From Siphonodentalium dalli (lineage: Eukaryota; Mollusca; Scaphopoda; Gadilida; Siphonodentaliidae): a DNA stretch of 64,000 nt. Below are positions 13,080 to 24,053 of this stretch, one piece after another. The position numbers were made by a program, and so were the translations under genes. Position 1 is the stretch's first letter; each line of letters starts with the position of its first letter. The stretch lies in assembly GCA_032622095.1 (NCBI GenBank), contig CP136065.1, positions 67,917,675-67,981,674 of the forward strand, written 5' to 3'. Below the pieces are notes generated by a model. The model saw only the letters and a list, made by a program, of their open reading frames with translations. It was not told where the DNA came from and ran no database searches.

Positions 13080-13400
13080 GGTAATTATATCCCCATCCCA
13101 AAAGATGGGTGTATAATGGATTACATGCGTCCGTCCGTCTGTCAAGCCGTCCGTGTGCCCGACTCCAGAGGTACAAATGTGGGTTATTTCACACGTACAT
13201 GGCATACAAATGGGTTGAATTTTACTTGTGTAATGAACCCCACAAATTCATTGTCAAAATTTCAAATTTCGACAAGCAACCCACCAGTAGCCGAACATTT
13301 TCACACCCCGCAATTTCTGTCAGTTATATATTTTAATTGTCCGTCCGTAATTTGATGTGATTTTGACATTGTGAGACTCTCACGTGACTTTAGAAATTAA
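13080..13400. other. Possible repeat terminus with GTCCGTCC runs
   Basis: Contains a small inverted repeat CCCATC-CCAAAA-GATGGG (13094-13111) followed by CGTCCGTCCGTCTGTC and a second GTCCGTCCG near 13339. Short pyrimidine-rich simple repeats of this kind sit near the ends of the Helitrons in this window, but no diagnostic terminus is present here. Confidence 0.3.
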
Positions 13401-13830
13401 ATATTGATATGCGCATGTGCATGTGCAGGGCCGTCCTGTAAATTCTGTAATTGTGGGTTTTTTGGAAAATATGCTCACTTCAACTTTTCCTGAAGTCAGA
13501 ATTTCGACATTACATTTTCTTATTTATTTGATACCTATAATCGAAACACATGCAGAGAAACGTGTTGTGAAAGTAATTGAGGTGAATGTAATGTAAAAGG
13601 GTTGAGATTGCTGCCTGAATTGTGTTGAAAGTAAAAAATTAATAATAGATTTTCAGCCGAAAAGTAGTGTGTTACTTGTAGGTTTCTTAGTTTGTTTTAA
13701 TTTCATCGAATATTAATGATTGGTAAATAAAATGACAACCTTGAATGATGAGATTATACAGTGTTTTGTACCTGAGACCAGACTAAAACGATCCACGTTA
13801 AAGAGCATATCGCTGTTATAACGCTGAGGA

Positions 13831-14305
13831 TATGCACATATACGGACGGTGAGCCTCACGAATGGGTACTTGTTGGGTGCTTTATATTGTTCGGACGACT
13901 TGTGCGCTGCACCCCACAAGTAAATTCTTCGAAAATGCCAATATTAAAAAGCATCTGGTTTAACCCTTTGATAAATGGATAGTAGCTGAGAACTTGTTAC
14001 TTGGTGCGCATTCATTCATTTGTAGGGATTAAATATAATACGTTCAGCAGACAGCTGCTTGTTGAACTTATTATCTGAACATCCGTGTAGATAAATTAAT
14101 GGGAATCCCTCGAGAAATATCAAGGGGTTTCCTGTAACAACACCGCTACAAATGAAGTAGGGTCATTGCAACACACACTTTTGGAACTTAATGAACTGAT
14201 ATGCGCACGTACGGATTACGAGCCTCACGAATGGACATACTTGTGGGGTGATTTAAATTTTTCGGACGACTTGTGCGCTGCACCCCACAATTAAATTACC
14301 ATAAA
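13831..14305 (+). repeat. Two direct repeats of about 100 bp, 369 bp apart
   Basis: The first copy (about 13834-13935) and second copy (about 14200-14305) share GAGCCTCACGAATGG (13851 and 14220), and CGGACGACTTGTGCGCTGCACCCCACAA. The intervening sequence has no identified function. They could be the two ends of a solo or decayed element, but no target duplication is visible. Confidence 0.6.
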
Positions 14306-14349
14306 TGGTCAGAAACGTGGTCAATTTTGTTTTGGTAGTCATATATAGG

Positions 14350-14925
14350 TCCTTTGTGATAATGAGTGAAAGAATTAGGAAACAGAGTTTCAAACTCGAT
14401 TCTAGCGGTGCTATATATGCTGCTAAACTGCTAAGTAATGAAAGAATTAAGAAACCGCTTTCAAACTCGATTCTAGCAGTGCTGTGATGCTAAATTTCTA
14501 ATCAAAAACAGAGTTAAGAAAATAGAGGTTCAAATACCATTTTAGCTGAGCTATGCTGCTAAATAATGGCATAATATAGAAAAGAGTTTCAAACTGGATT
14601 CTAGCGGTCCTATATATGGTACTCAACTAATTAAGAAACGAGATTTTCAAACTCGACGTTAGTGGTGCTATACTGCTAAACTGATCATTAAGAAAAGAGA
14701 GGTTCAAATTCGATTCTAATGGTGCAATATTATGCCATACTGTCAATTATTGAAATAATTAAGAAAAGAGAGGTTCAATCATATGCTGCTTTAATTAATG
14801 AAAGAATTAAGAAAGAGAGTTTCAAAATCGATTCTGGCGGTGCTGTGGTGCTTAACTGCAAATAAATTAAAGAATTAAGAAAAGACAGGTTCAAACTTAA
14901 ATCTAGTGGTTCTATGCCATAAAAA
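14350..14925 (-). repeat. Minisatellite array, 55-85 bp units (orientation A)
   Basis: About eight degenerate units, each containing GAAAGAATTAAGAAA, then GTTTCAAACTCGATTCTAGC, then GGTGCTATGCTGCTAAA. The reverse complement of this unit builds the array at 19.68-20.70 kb, so the two arrays are inverted relative to each other. Unit length and sequence vary strongly, implying an old array. Confidence 0.75.
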
Positions 14926-15004
14926 CGGCGAACTAATAAAATAAATTATATAATATATGTTTAGGATTGTAATTACAATAATTATGTTGACACGAAAGTT
15001 TAAA

Positions 15005-15360
15005 GGGGTTCTGAAGTTGCTAACCAATTGGTGCAAAAGAGGCTGACGTAGCACCACGCACATCCGTGATTATGAAGTTACAACAAACCAATCGGAGCAT
15101 CTGAACGCATATGAACCGAGAAGCTCTATATACGTATCCGCATACAGGGCACACATTTAAAATTTCGCAGGAAGAGAACACTTCTGAAGTTACGAACCAA
15201 TGGGTGGAAACGAAGCAGTCTTGTCAACACGCAGATCCGTGATTACAGTATTAACAAACCAATGGTAGCATCAGAACGCTTATGAACCTAGAACCTTCAC
15301 ATCGGTATCCGCATACATGGCACATATTTAGAATTTTACAGGAAGAGAACACTCCAATGG
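15005..15360 (+). repeat. Tandem duplication, 173-bp unit
   Basis: The marker CTGAAGTT recurs at 15011 and 15184. Both copies carry the ordered phrases ATCCGTGATTA, AACAAACCAAT, CATATGAACC/CTTATGAACC, GTATCCGCATACA and GGAAGAGAACACT. No coding content is evident. Confidence 0.7.
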
Positions 15361-15439
15361 CGATGCAATACATTTGCTTCGGGGTTCACGCTCAATCTTT
15401 CTGGTTCTAAAACAAATTCCCGCCAACAAGCATACAGAC

Positions 15440-15520
15440 AGGACCGCGAAAAAAGGTCCGGTACCGGTCCACGGCTGTACCGGACCGGGAACCGAACCAA
15501 CCCTTCTGGACCGGTTCAGA
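15440..15520. repeat. GGACCGG-rich GC island
   Basis: A short GC-rich island in AT-rich DNA, made of GGTCCGGTACCGGTCC, TGTACCGGACCGGGAACCG and TGGACCGGTTC phrases. Related islands lie at 16975-17115, 17318-17398 and 19853-19912. All are self-complementary. Confidence 0.55.
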
Positions 15521-16027
15521 CTATATATGGTTGATGTGGAACTATTACATATATAGCTTACAATTATATGTGACTTCAACATGTAGACTGCTGAATACTG
15601 TTAAGAAATAAAACATTTGGTACTTTTTTAAAGCTGGACATGATCATGCTATAATATCTTTTTTTACGGTAGAGTACTACTAATAATTTTAAATTTTACT
15701 GAGTTATCTCTACCGTCAATCATGGAAATAACTCAAATGTTGGTGCTGAACCAATGTTGTCTGCTGTCATGTCTAAGACTATTCATTATTATTGTTGTTG
15801 TTTCTGTTTTTGTAACGATACAATTATAAAATATGACAGATAATTAGTCTGATAAACATTTCAAGACCAAATGACCCATCATTGTCGGAAATAATGTCAA
15901 ACATATTATTCTGTTTCATGATGTCATGTTAAAATCAATATTTAAGAGCAATAATTTGTCGTGAATGTTTACTTAACCGTGATGATGATATGGCCTTTAA
16001 CTACTCACATATGTCCCGCAAGTCACC

Positions 16028-16662
16028 CCGATGACACCCATGCCTTTTTTATTTCACCCGATGTGTTTGTGCTCCATTTTTTCAACTTTATTCATCAAAC
16101 AAATTCCAAAAACAAAACGAGTCTGTGACTGGCAGTACATTTTGAGCCGCTTGCTGACTGTAAACAAGTAACTCCGGAACTATTTTAACAGTAAATAAGA
16201 TATTTTAACCGTTTTTATCATGCATGCGCCAGGCTTAAAACACGCTTCAAAGAGATTTGTCTTATGCGTACGGATGAAGAAGATTGATTGACAATAATAG
16301 AGAGATGTTGGCTTGAAAAAAAATCAATTACGCATAGATATCCGATGGAGTATTGAAGAGACACTTGAATTATTAATTTTATCTGTGCAAAGAAGTTTAT
16401 CTGATTTAAAAACAGAAGTGAAGTGAAAGTATTGTTAAATAATTGGAATTTGTTTTGATACAATATTAAAATTCTGCGAGTTTCAATAGTGGCAGTGTGA
16501 CCTTGACCCACCAATTCTTATTTTACTTTCGCTTTCAAAATTTACTGCGATTCGAAGACACGTCTTATTTTTTGGAATTCATTTGATGAATAAAGTTGAA
16601 AAATTGGGCACAAACATATCGGGTAAAAAAAAAAAAAATTGTAGGCCTATGTGTGTCTTCGG
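16028..16662. mobile_element. Foldback-type element, arms of about 120 bp
   Basis: Long imperfect inverted repeats: the left arm (16028-about 16150) and right arm (about 16540-16662) share CCGAWGACAC at the outer ends, CCCGATGTGTTTGTGC/CCCGATATGTTTGTGC, TTTCAACTTTATTCATCAAA and CAGTANATTTTGA toward the middle. The 400-bp centre has no recognisable transposase. No clear target duplication is visible, so the superfamily is undetermined. A 98-codon minus-strand frame (16218-16514) in the centre has random-looking composition. Confidence 0.65.
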
Positions 16663-16974
16663 ATTTACTAACGGAATATGTATGAACATTTATAGGTTAT
16701 GTCCTTGCGTTTCAGTACACGCTCGTGACAAATTATTGCTCGAAAATCCTGATTTTATAACTTTATATTCGCTTCGTTCAATTTTGCCGAATTATATGTC
16801 AAATGAAAGAGAATTTAATTGCCTATATAAGTCACATCGGGGGATAGTTTGACTGAAATGATCGATTTTGTAGAATTCAAAAGGGTTTTGATAGTTTTAT
16901 ATCTTTTGCGCCTTGTCACTGGTATAGTCTATATTGGTATTTTAATATTTCCCCCCAGGGCTCTTGCGCATGTA

Positions 16975-17115
16975 AGTGGATCGGACCGCTTTGGACCGAC
17001 ACAGACAAGGGTACCGGGCCGGAATGGCCTGGACCGGACCGGACCGGACTGGACCGTCAATATATAGTCAGTGCATCTGACCACCCAGTGTAGTCCGGTC
17101 CGGTCCGTATATCTA
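16975..17115. repeat. GGACCGG-rich imperfect palindrome
   Basis: GGACCGGACCGGACCGGACT (17032-17051) and its complement AGTCCGGTCCGGTCCG (17092-17107) flank a short spacer. The sequence downstream (ACTAAGTGTCTGTCCTTGATGTTTATA) is shared with the island at 19853-19940, showing both are copies of one small repeat. Confidence 0.6.
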
Positions 17116-17317
17116 ATGCGAACATTGTTCGTGTTGTACTAAGTGTCTGTCCTTGATGTTTATATTGCACCCAAGCTGGGGTACAGATGGGGTATTACTA
17201 GTATATATGATGATAATGGAGTCTTCGTATTTTGGGATGCAGGTGGGGCATTATGTCATTGTATGTGTGCTGGGAATGGAATCACCGCATGCTGGGGTGT
17301 CGGCGGGACATTAGCGA

Positions 17318-17398
17318 GTTTGCGATTTCAAACCGGTACGGGTACCGGTACGCGTACGGGTAGCTACCCGTACCGGTACACGTTTTGAAATCGCAAAC
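17318..17398. repeat. 81-bp imperfect palindrome, GC-rich core
   Basis: GTTTGCGATTTCAAA at 17318-17332 is inverted as TTTGAAATCGCAAAC at 17384-17398. The core alternates GGTACCGGTACGCGTACGGG with its complement around TAGCTA. This would fold into a long hairpin. A related fragment, AACGGGTATCGCAAACTCGC, occurs near 19610-19630. Confidence 0.8.
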
Positions 17399-17399
17399 T

Positions 17400-18776
17400 G
17401 TTTTACCGGTAGAATTCGTCACATCGACTGGTAATGTATGGTGAGCCAACTGCAACAAAAAAGATATTATGATATAGATTGTTATTCGCGTTATTGGCCT
17501 ATGTTATACTTAGCGTTATGGGTTGTTGGAAATATGTATTTAGATTAGATGAGCCCCATGATAATCAGTTGCTTTCATCAAGGACGAGCTAGGTGGCAGT
17601 TGAAAGAGGACGTTGCTTTTCTTTCACTCATATTGGTAACATTTTCAACAATTGGATTATACAAGTCATAGACCGATCGAGTGTTGACAATAAATCGGTT
17701 GGAATTTTTAAACTTAGAAAATAGATTATGATAGCTCAAATATACAATTACGTTATATATAGTTAAAATGTCCAACCAATATTCGGTGTAAAATGTATTG
17801 TTTTAGACCAAGGGTCTAATATTGTCCTACATGTACTTTCAGTTCGATATAATACCGCATTTGTCCCTTATTTTAGTTGTGGAATATTTAGTCATATTAA
17901 AGATGCATAATCCGAATTAACGCTCCCAAGTTACTATTTTTTGTTTGGCTTCGGGGGTAAAACTACATATTTGATTCGAATCGAGGAACCCACCATCAAA
18001 GCGCAGAGTGATCAGATATCGATTTTTGAAGTTTGTTATTTCTTGAATTGTGTAATTATTTGCGGCCCAGAAAAGAGTCATCAAACCAACGGTCTCGGAC
18101 AAAATTGCGGACGAAGATGCTTAACTCTAAAATCAAGTGGTAATGCGGCCAAAATGTTATACTATAGTTGACAGCAGTTAGCATTAATTTGTTGTAATTA
18201 ATCGATTCTGATAACAAAAGCGTATTTTGAAGAAATATTCTTGTTGTAACTTTATGATATTGGGACCGTCTGATCGGTTTGAGTAGCTTTAAGTAACCCT
18301 TGTTTGGAATCTTTCAACAGATCGAAGGGTCGGCCCGTCGGGGCAAGGGAATATTTATCCCAAGAAATGGGATTGTTGTCGGGATCTAAACCCGGAGGTA
18401 GGTTGGAATGTTTAACTTGGTAACAAAAAAGGTGTCAAAATGTAGTCTGTTTATTATACGGATTGAATAAAGAGCGTTTGCTTCACTTCTGTGCGAAACA
18501 CAAAAAACAGCTGAAACTCGCTCTGCTTATATGTTTAGATTTTGTAGAGTATGTATAGGTATTTCGTGTATTTGGCGACCTATATTATCCCCACTACAGA
18601 ATACACAAGTATTGTGGTTCAAATGTGCCATGTCTGTTCAGATAGTAAATATATATAAAAATGAGAATTCAGTCCCCACCTACATACGATAAGGTAACTA
18701 AACGGTAATTGTATTCAAATGTGCAATGCATAGATAAATCCACGATATATTTATGTCCTTGTACAATGGGTTGAGA
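17400..18776. other. AT-rich sequence, nothing recognised
   Basis: No supported gene, repeat family or RNA gene. Confidence 0.5.
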
Positions 18777-19220
18777 CAGGGACGTGACGACAGGGGTGTC
18801 TTAACCCCCTCCCCAACTTTGGTCAAATGTTCAACATTTGGAAATTTGATATACCTGACACAACATTTGTTGAAATTTCACACAAACAATAGGTTGATAT
18901 TGTTTTCGTAGTTTGATTTTCGAACAATTTATTAGTGGATAATTTGTAGATTTTAGACCAACATTTGCATATTTCCCTATTTTTGGTAAAAAAATTTGGA
19001 CTGAAATGGCTGTCAGAAACAGTTGGAAATTGTTCAAGCTTGGGGGGGGGGGGGGTGTTAGGTCTAAAAAAATTCCAACAATTGGAAAGCTTGATGCCAG
19101 CCAAGGAGAGGGTGGATTTACGCGCAAACTTGTGAATTTGATATGGTTCGAGATGTGTAGTTAGAAATTCGAAGGTGGACACCCTTCCTAACGCGCAGAC
19201 CATCTATAGCCATGTCCCTG
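18777..19220 (+). mobile_element. hAT-type MITE, second copy of the CAGGGACGTGGC family
   Basis: It begins CAGGGACGTGACGACAGGGG and ends in the complement of CAGGGACATGGC. The interior matches the copy at 10291-11061 in the same order: CAACTTTGGTCAA, then TTGGAAATTT, then GTAGTTTGATTTTC, then CAATTTATT, then CTGAAATGGC, then a G run. The flanking CAATGGG appears on both sides, but on the left it is separated from the CAGGG end by five bases (TGAGA), so the left target duplication is displaced or the end is altered. The frames at 18823-19203 on the minus strand are shadows of this repeat. Confidence 0.75.
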
Positions 19221-19579
19221 CAATGGGCGTCTATAGCACCATCTACTCACTCTATTAATCACAACCTGCCATTAATGCAGTGAACAAAGTTGTTAATGAA
19301 AAGAAATCGGCCTTCCGTATTTATCTAAGTGCTAGAAGCCCCCTCGAGAATTTGAACACAAATCCTGGGTTAAAATGACAACTTTATCTATAATATTTGC
19401 CCATGAAATCGTTCAATAAATAGGTTAACGCATAGCTGACTGGAATTTCATGGAATTCACGGACCTTTGAGTGAGAAAATCGTAGTGAAAGGCTACCAGT
19501 CAATGGGACAAATCTACCCGTTTCAATTCGCTATCGCTTTATGTGGTGCATTGAAAGTACCCAAGTGACCGTGACGATG

Positions 19580-20705
19580 TTCACAGATTTACCCGTACCC
19601 GTTCCCATCGAACGGGTATCGCAAACTCGCTATTATGATTATGTTCAAAGTGTTCTCGTAGTTTGATTTTCCAACGAATTACATTTATGTCTTCATTTTT
19701 CATTAATTAGCAGTTTTTTGAAACTCTGGTTTCTAAATTTGTTTATTAATTAGCAGTTTAGTAGCATAGCCCTGCTAGAATCGACTTGAAAATCCATTTT
19801 CATAATTCTTACATATATTAGCAGCATAGCACCGCTAGAATAGAGTTGAAACTGGACCGGACCGGACTGGACCACCTAGTGTAGTCCGGTCCAGTCCGCA
19901 TCACTAATGTGTACTAAGTGTTTTCCTTGATGTTTATAAATGTTTTCATTAACTAGCAGGTTAGCAGCATCGCACCGTTATATAGAATCGAGTTTGAAAC
20001 TCTAGTTTCTAAATTTGTTCTTAACTTATCAGGTTAGCAGCATAGCTCTGCTAGAATCGAGTTTGAAACTCCATTTTCTTAATTTGCTAATGTATTAGAA
20101 GTCAAGCAGCATAGCACCACTAGAATCGAGTTTGAAATTCCCTTTTCATTAATTCTTTTATGCACATGTATCAGTAGTTTTATCAGCATAGCATCGCTAG
20201 AATCCAGGTTGAAACTCTGGTTTCTTAATGTTTTCATTAATTTTAAGTTTAGCAGCATAGCACTGCTAGAATCGAGTTTGCAATTATATTTTCTTGTGGT
20301 TTTCATTAATCAGCAGTTTAGCAGCATAGCACCGCTAGAATCGAGATGAAATTCCATCTTCATAATTTTTGCATATATTAGCAGTTTAGCAGCATAGCAC
20401 CGCTAAAATCGAGTTTGAAACTCTCGTTTCTTACTGTTTTCATTAATTAGCAGTTTAGCAGCATAGCATCGCTATAGAATCGAGTTTGAAACTCAATTAT
20501 CTTCCTTTGTTCATTAATTATCAGTTTAACAGCATATCACCGCTAGAGTTTGAAATTTCATTTTTATCATTAATTAGCAGTTTCAAGTTAGCAGCATAAC
20601 ACTGCTATTTGAAATTCTATTTTCATAATTCTTGCACGTTTTAGCAGTTTGGCAGCATAGCACCGCCAGAATAGAGTTGAATCTCCATTTTCTTAATTCT
20701 TTCAT
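19580..20705 (+). repeat. Minisatellite array, about 80-bp units (orientation B)
   Basis: More than ten degenerate units of the form TTTCATTAATTAGCAGTTTA, GCAGCATAGCACCGCTAGAA, TCGAGTTTGAAACTC. Units range from about 60 to 100 bp. This is the reverse complement of the array at 14350-14925. A GGACCGG palindromic island (19853-19912) with its own downstream flank is embedded in the array, so that repeat inserted into or was captured by it. Confidence 0.8.
19853..19912. repeat. GGACCGG palindromic island inside the minisatellite
   Basis: CTGGACCGGACCGGACTGG is followed after a short spacer by TAGTCCGGTCCAGTCC, giving a hairpin-forming island. The following ACTAAGTG and TCCTTGATGTTTATAAATG phrases match the flank of the island at 16975-17115. 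Confidence 0.6.
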
Positions 20706-21060
20706 AACCTTGACTTTTATACGTGACCTTGACATTTCAAGGTCACCTTGGAAATGTGAAAATATCGAACTTTACAAGTCTTTCCATAAACCAATGGTAA
20801 ACTTTTCGGTAGTTATTAAATTATTCACGATACATACTATTTAATGTCAAATTTCCAAATATCCGATTATTAGCCATTGTTGCCATGGAAACTCAAATTT
20901 ACCAACTTTGTCCCAATTGGATATTCCTAAATAAAAGATATTCTAACGCAGTGTACCAAAAGACATCTGTGTTGCAACAAGTTCACACACACTTGCATAT
21001 ATTATGACAAGTTATGCTGTGATTTTTTGTCTCAACAATCTATATAAATATCCCAAGTTA
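20705..21060 (-). repeat. Inverse copy of the AGGTCAAGGTCA dispersed repeat
   Basis: Carries TGACCTTGAC phrases, TTGCCATGGAAACTCAAATTTA and GTGTTGCAACAAGTTC in the same order as the copy at 21245-21690, with which it forms a direct pair. Both are inverted relative to 9237-10115. Confidence 0.55.
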
Positions 21061-21244
21061 TGTCTTGTTGTACATAAAAATGTTGTCGCCACATATTTCA
21101 AATTGCTATAGTTTCTAATGCATATATCGATATCCATTCAAATGAACCTTCCCATGGAGCCTGAATTCCGGAATTTATAAAATAGTGTTGGTGATCGCTA
21201 GTTGTAATAAATCGAAACAAGGACAGTCGAAAATGTGACTGCTA

Positions 21245-21690
21245 AATGATAAAAATCCAGAATTTTAACAATGACCTTGACCTTTATACGTGACCTTGAC
21301 ATTCTAACTTCACCATGGATATGTGGAAATGTCGGCCATTACAAGTGTTTCTATAAACCAATGTAAACTTTTAGGTAGTTATTAAATTATTCACGATACG
21401 CACTATTTAATGTAAAATTTTCAAATTTTGAAATTACATCCAATTACTTGGGAAAATGTAATTAATCACATTCAATTACAATTACAAATTACAATTACCC
21501 CAACCCTGGTTGCCATGGAAACGCAAATTTATCAATTTGTCCCAATTGGATTTTCCTAAAATATTGATAGTCTGATGCAGTACATATTCAGCTATCCAAT
21601 AAACTAAAAGGCATTTGTGTTGCAATTAGTTCCGGGTTGACCACATTTTTCGGCTAGTTCGCCTATACTATACTTAGGGCATTACTGTAT
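21245..21690 (-). repeat. Inverse copy of the AGGTCAAGGTCA dispersed repeat
   Basis: Shares CCTTGACCTTTATACGTGAC, ATTAAATTATTCACGATACG, CCATGGAAACGCAAATTTAT and GGCATTTGTGTTGCAATTAG with the neighbouring copy. It ends in GGCTAGTTCGCCTATACT, the complement of the left edge at about 9250. A run of AATTACA simple repeats (21445-21497) is embedded. Confidence 0.6.
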
Positions 21691-21704
21691 GTGGCAAGAT
21701 TAGC

Positions 21705-21850
21705 TCATGTCCAATCAGGGACGTGGTCAGGAGAGTGGTGTAAAAAGGGGCCAAATTTTGTTGTTGCTTCGATGATCATCAAACTCGGAATATAAGTCGC
21801 TAAGAGACGCAGATTATTGCATTTTGGCTTCTATCTCTTTTTAAATTGTA
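21705..21850 (+). repeat. Copy of the 12.5-13.1 kb repeat family
   Basis: GTCCAATCAGGGACGTGGTC, GGGGCCAAATTTTGTTG, CATCAAACTCGGAATATAA and GTCGCTAAGAGAC line up with the minus strand of 12840-12990. Confidence 0.55.
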
Positions 21851-22801
21851 TGAATTTCAAGGGCTAGTCGTATATCAATGGGTGTGTTACCAACAATGTT
21901 CCCCTTTTTTTATTCAAATTAATTTGCAAAATAAAATGTTCACCAAATTTAATTTTGATAAGAAAACAAAACATTTCAGCTAATTTAATTTGCACAAAAA
22001 AATGGAATGTTCAGGTGATCAATGACAATCATAATTTATGGAATTATCAACATTTTGCTTATATAATAAATTTATGCAAGCAAAAGGTTGATACTTCCAT
22101 AAATCGAGACGATGGAATTGTGCATTGTGCCGATAATTAATCAATTGTATTATTATATTCTGCCAGAAATGGACGCTAGGCATAAAATGGGTTCGCCGTG
22201 GCCTCAATGCGATATCAACGTTGTCATTGTGAGTGCAATATCACTGCAATTATAAGCGAACAGTTTGCAGCAAAGGATACGTTCGCATACTGGCAAATAT
22301 ACATGACAATGTTGCATGTAATTGCCTCTAAAGAGCTGCCATGTGCTAGGATTTTAATTGGCAACTACTTATTAATATAAATGTACAACCGTTTACAGTT
22401 TACCCACACCCGCATGTAATGAGATAATTGTGAATCATTTTAAAGTTTGTATAATACAATTGAAATTTGTCACAAATTAACCATCAATATCTTTCAAGAG
22501 TCAATCACTCGAAACATTATTTATTGCATACCCAATGGCTTATTTGTGCGAAATACAGCAACATACAGAAGAACTGAAACCTTCAATAAAAAATGTATAT
22601 TGTAAGAACATTACAAACCTATTACGTCAACAACGTCACTGGCGACGTCAACTTTAACAGCAAATGTCTTCGCTAAATTATGGGGTACAGTCTACATTAA
22701 GCACATGTTTGTTCAATTAAATACAACAATATCGACCCGAATGTTAGTATGTTACAAGATGCAATCGTCAGAGTGTGCAATACACATATAACAACACAGT
22801 T
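21851..22801. other. AT-rich sequence, nothing recognised
   Basis: Short imperfect inverted segments occur around 22018-22110 (ATTTATGG, GCAAGCAAAAGGTTGATA), but no element boundaries or genes are seen. Confidence 0.4.
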
Positions 22802-22925
22802 GTGTGAACATGTTAACGTTATTGCACTCGTTTGTCGTGCCGCGAGGCAAAACTCGAACCTCCGGTTCTCGTTTTAGCATTGCGTCACAACAAACTCGTG
22901 CAATAACGTTAACCAGATCACACAC
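22802..22925. repeat. Foldback, about 39-bp arms
   Basis: The left arm (about 22802-22840), containing GTTAACGTTATTGCAC, is inverted as GTGCAATAACGTTAAC in the right arm (about 22884-22925), and the match extends outward to GTGTGA/TCACAC. The 45-bp loop is different in composition (CCGCGAGGC, ACTCGAACCTCCGG). On the minus strand the loop has a GGTTCGAGT phrase that resembles a tRNA B box, but no A box or cloverleaf fits. Confidence 0.7.
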
Positions 22926-23332
22926 TTTTGTCGTTCTATCTATATCCGACATAGTAGGCAATACAACAATCAAAGACACATGCCTTGTAACTGCAAATCT
23001 TACACGAGTGTTCAACAACTAGCCATCAATGAATAATTTCACCAACTGTTACAACGCAATTATGCCAGCTGCATGATAGAAACCAAGACGGCCATATATC
23101 TGCCATTACTATATATTGTGTTCACTCTGAAAACAGAGAAATGGTGGGGTGATGGAGAAGATCACTCGATCATTTCGACCATCCCGTGAAACGCCCTTCT
23201 ACTCATTCTCGCGGACCACTTTTATAACAGCGAAATAACGATGACCATAATTATCATATTCAAAAGTCATAGGATAACTGTAAACATAATGGGGTTTTCG
23301 TATATATGCATTACATAAGGATTAACTGTCAT

Positions 23333-23457
23333 GTGGACTGTTTTTATGGAGATGTGACCGCGAGGTAAGTGGTCATAACTTATGTAAAACCCGAATGGTT
23401 TTACATACAAGTTATGACCACGTACCTCACGGTTACATCTCCATAAAAACAGTCCAC
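23333..23457. repeat. Foldback, about 58-bp arms with short loop
   Basis: GTGGACTGTTTTTATGGAGA at 23333 is inverted as TCTCCATAAAAACAGTCCAC ending at 23457. The arms continue inward (GTGACC, GAGGTAAGTGGTCATAAC) to a loop of about 7 nt near 23391. A near-perfect palindrome of this size would extrude a cruciform or give a hairpin RNA. It could be a foldback MITE; no target duplication was found. Confidence 0.8.
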
Positions 23458-24053
23458 TTGTGACAAAACCAGCCCAAAATATCCCATAGCACCCGACCAG
23501 ACACCAGCAGAGAACAATTTCAAAACGGGGCTCTTTATATTGAAATCTGATGATTTATTAAGTCAATCGTGCGCGAGTGCAAATGCGCCCAAAACATTTC
23601 GCGTTCTTTTTCACAAAATCTATGACGCATCGATGTAATTATGGTTGCAATTATGACCCTCTTGCGCGTTCACCGATAAATAATTGCAACTAGTCACGTG
23701 GGCGCCGACCAATCGGAATGCTGGATTTAGCGATAATCACACTCAGTATGTAAATATACTGTGTTGACCGTTTAATTTTCGGTTTGCATATTCACTTAGG
23801 CTATAATTATTGTGGCATAATCTGTTGGTCCCCTGGCTACCGGATATATTCTGTGCCGTGATGTTTCAAGGGTTTGTTTTACACTAAGTGAAACTAGTTG
23901 CTCATAAAGACACATTATGAACTTACTTCAGTGAATGACACCGATAATTTAGTATCCAAACTCTATCTCCAGTTAACGAGTGAAGCAATCAACTAAGACT
24001 ATTGAAAATTCAACCACATCGACTTTATCATTTCAGAGAATACAACGTTTGCC

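Noticed and set aside
15374-15556. Frames through the GGACCGG island at 15.4 kb on both strands
   Set aside because: They depend on the palindromic repeat, and no domain is present.
16849-17067. Plus-strand frame ending in GRNGLDRTGPDWTVN
   Set aside because: Its C-terminal half is translated from the GGACCGG repeat island.
22838-22910. Possible tRNA gene on the minus strand (B-box-like GGTTCGAGT)
   Set aside because: No A box, anticodon stem or full cloverleaf can be drawn; it is the loop of a foldback.
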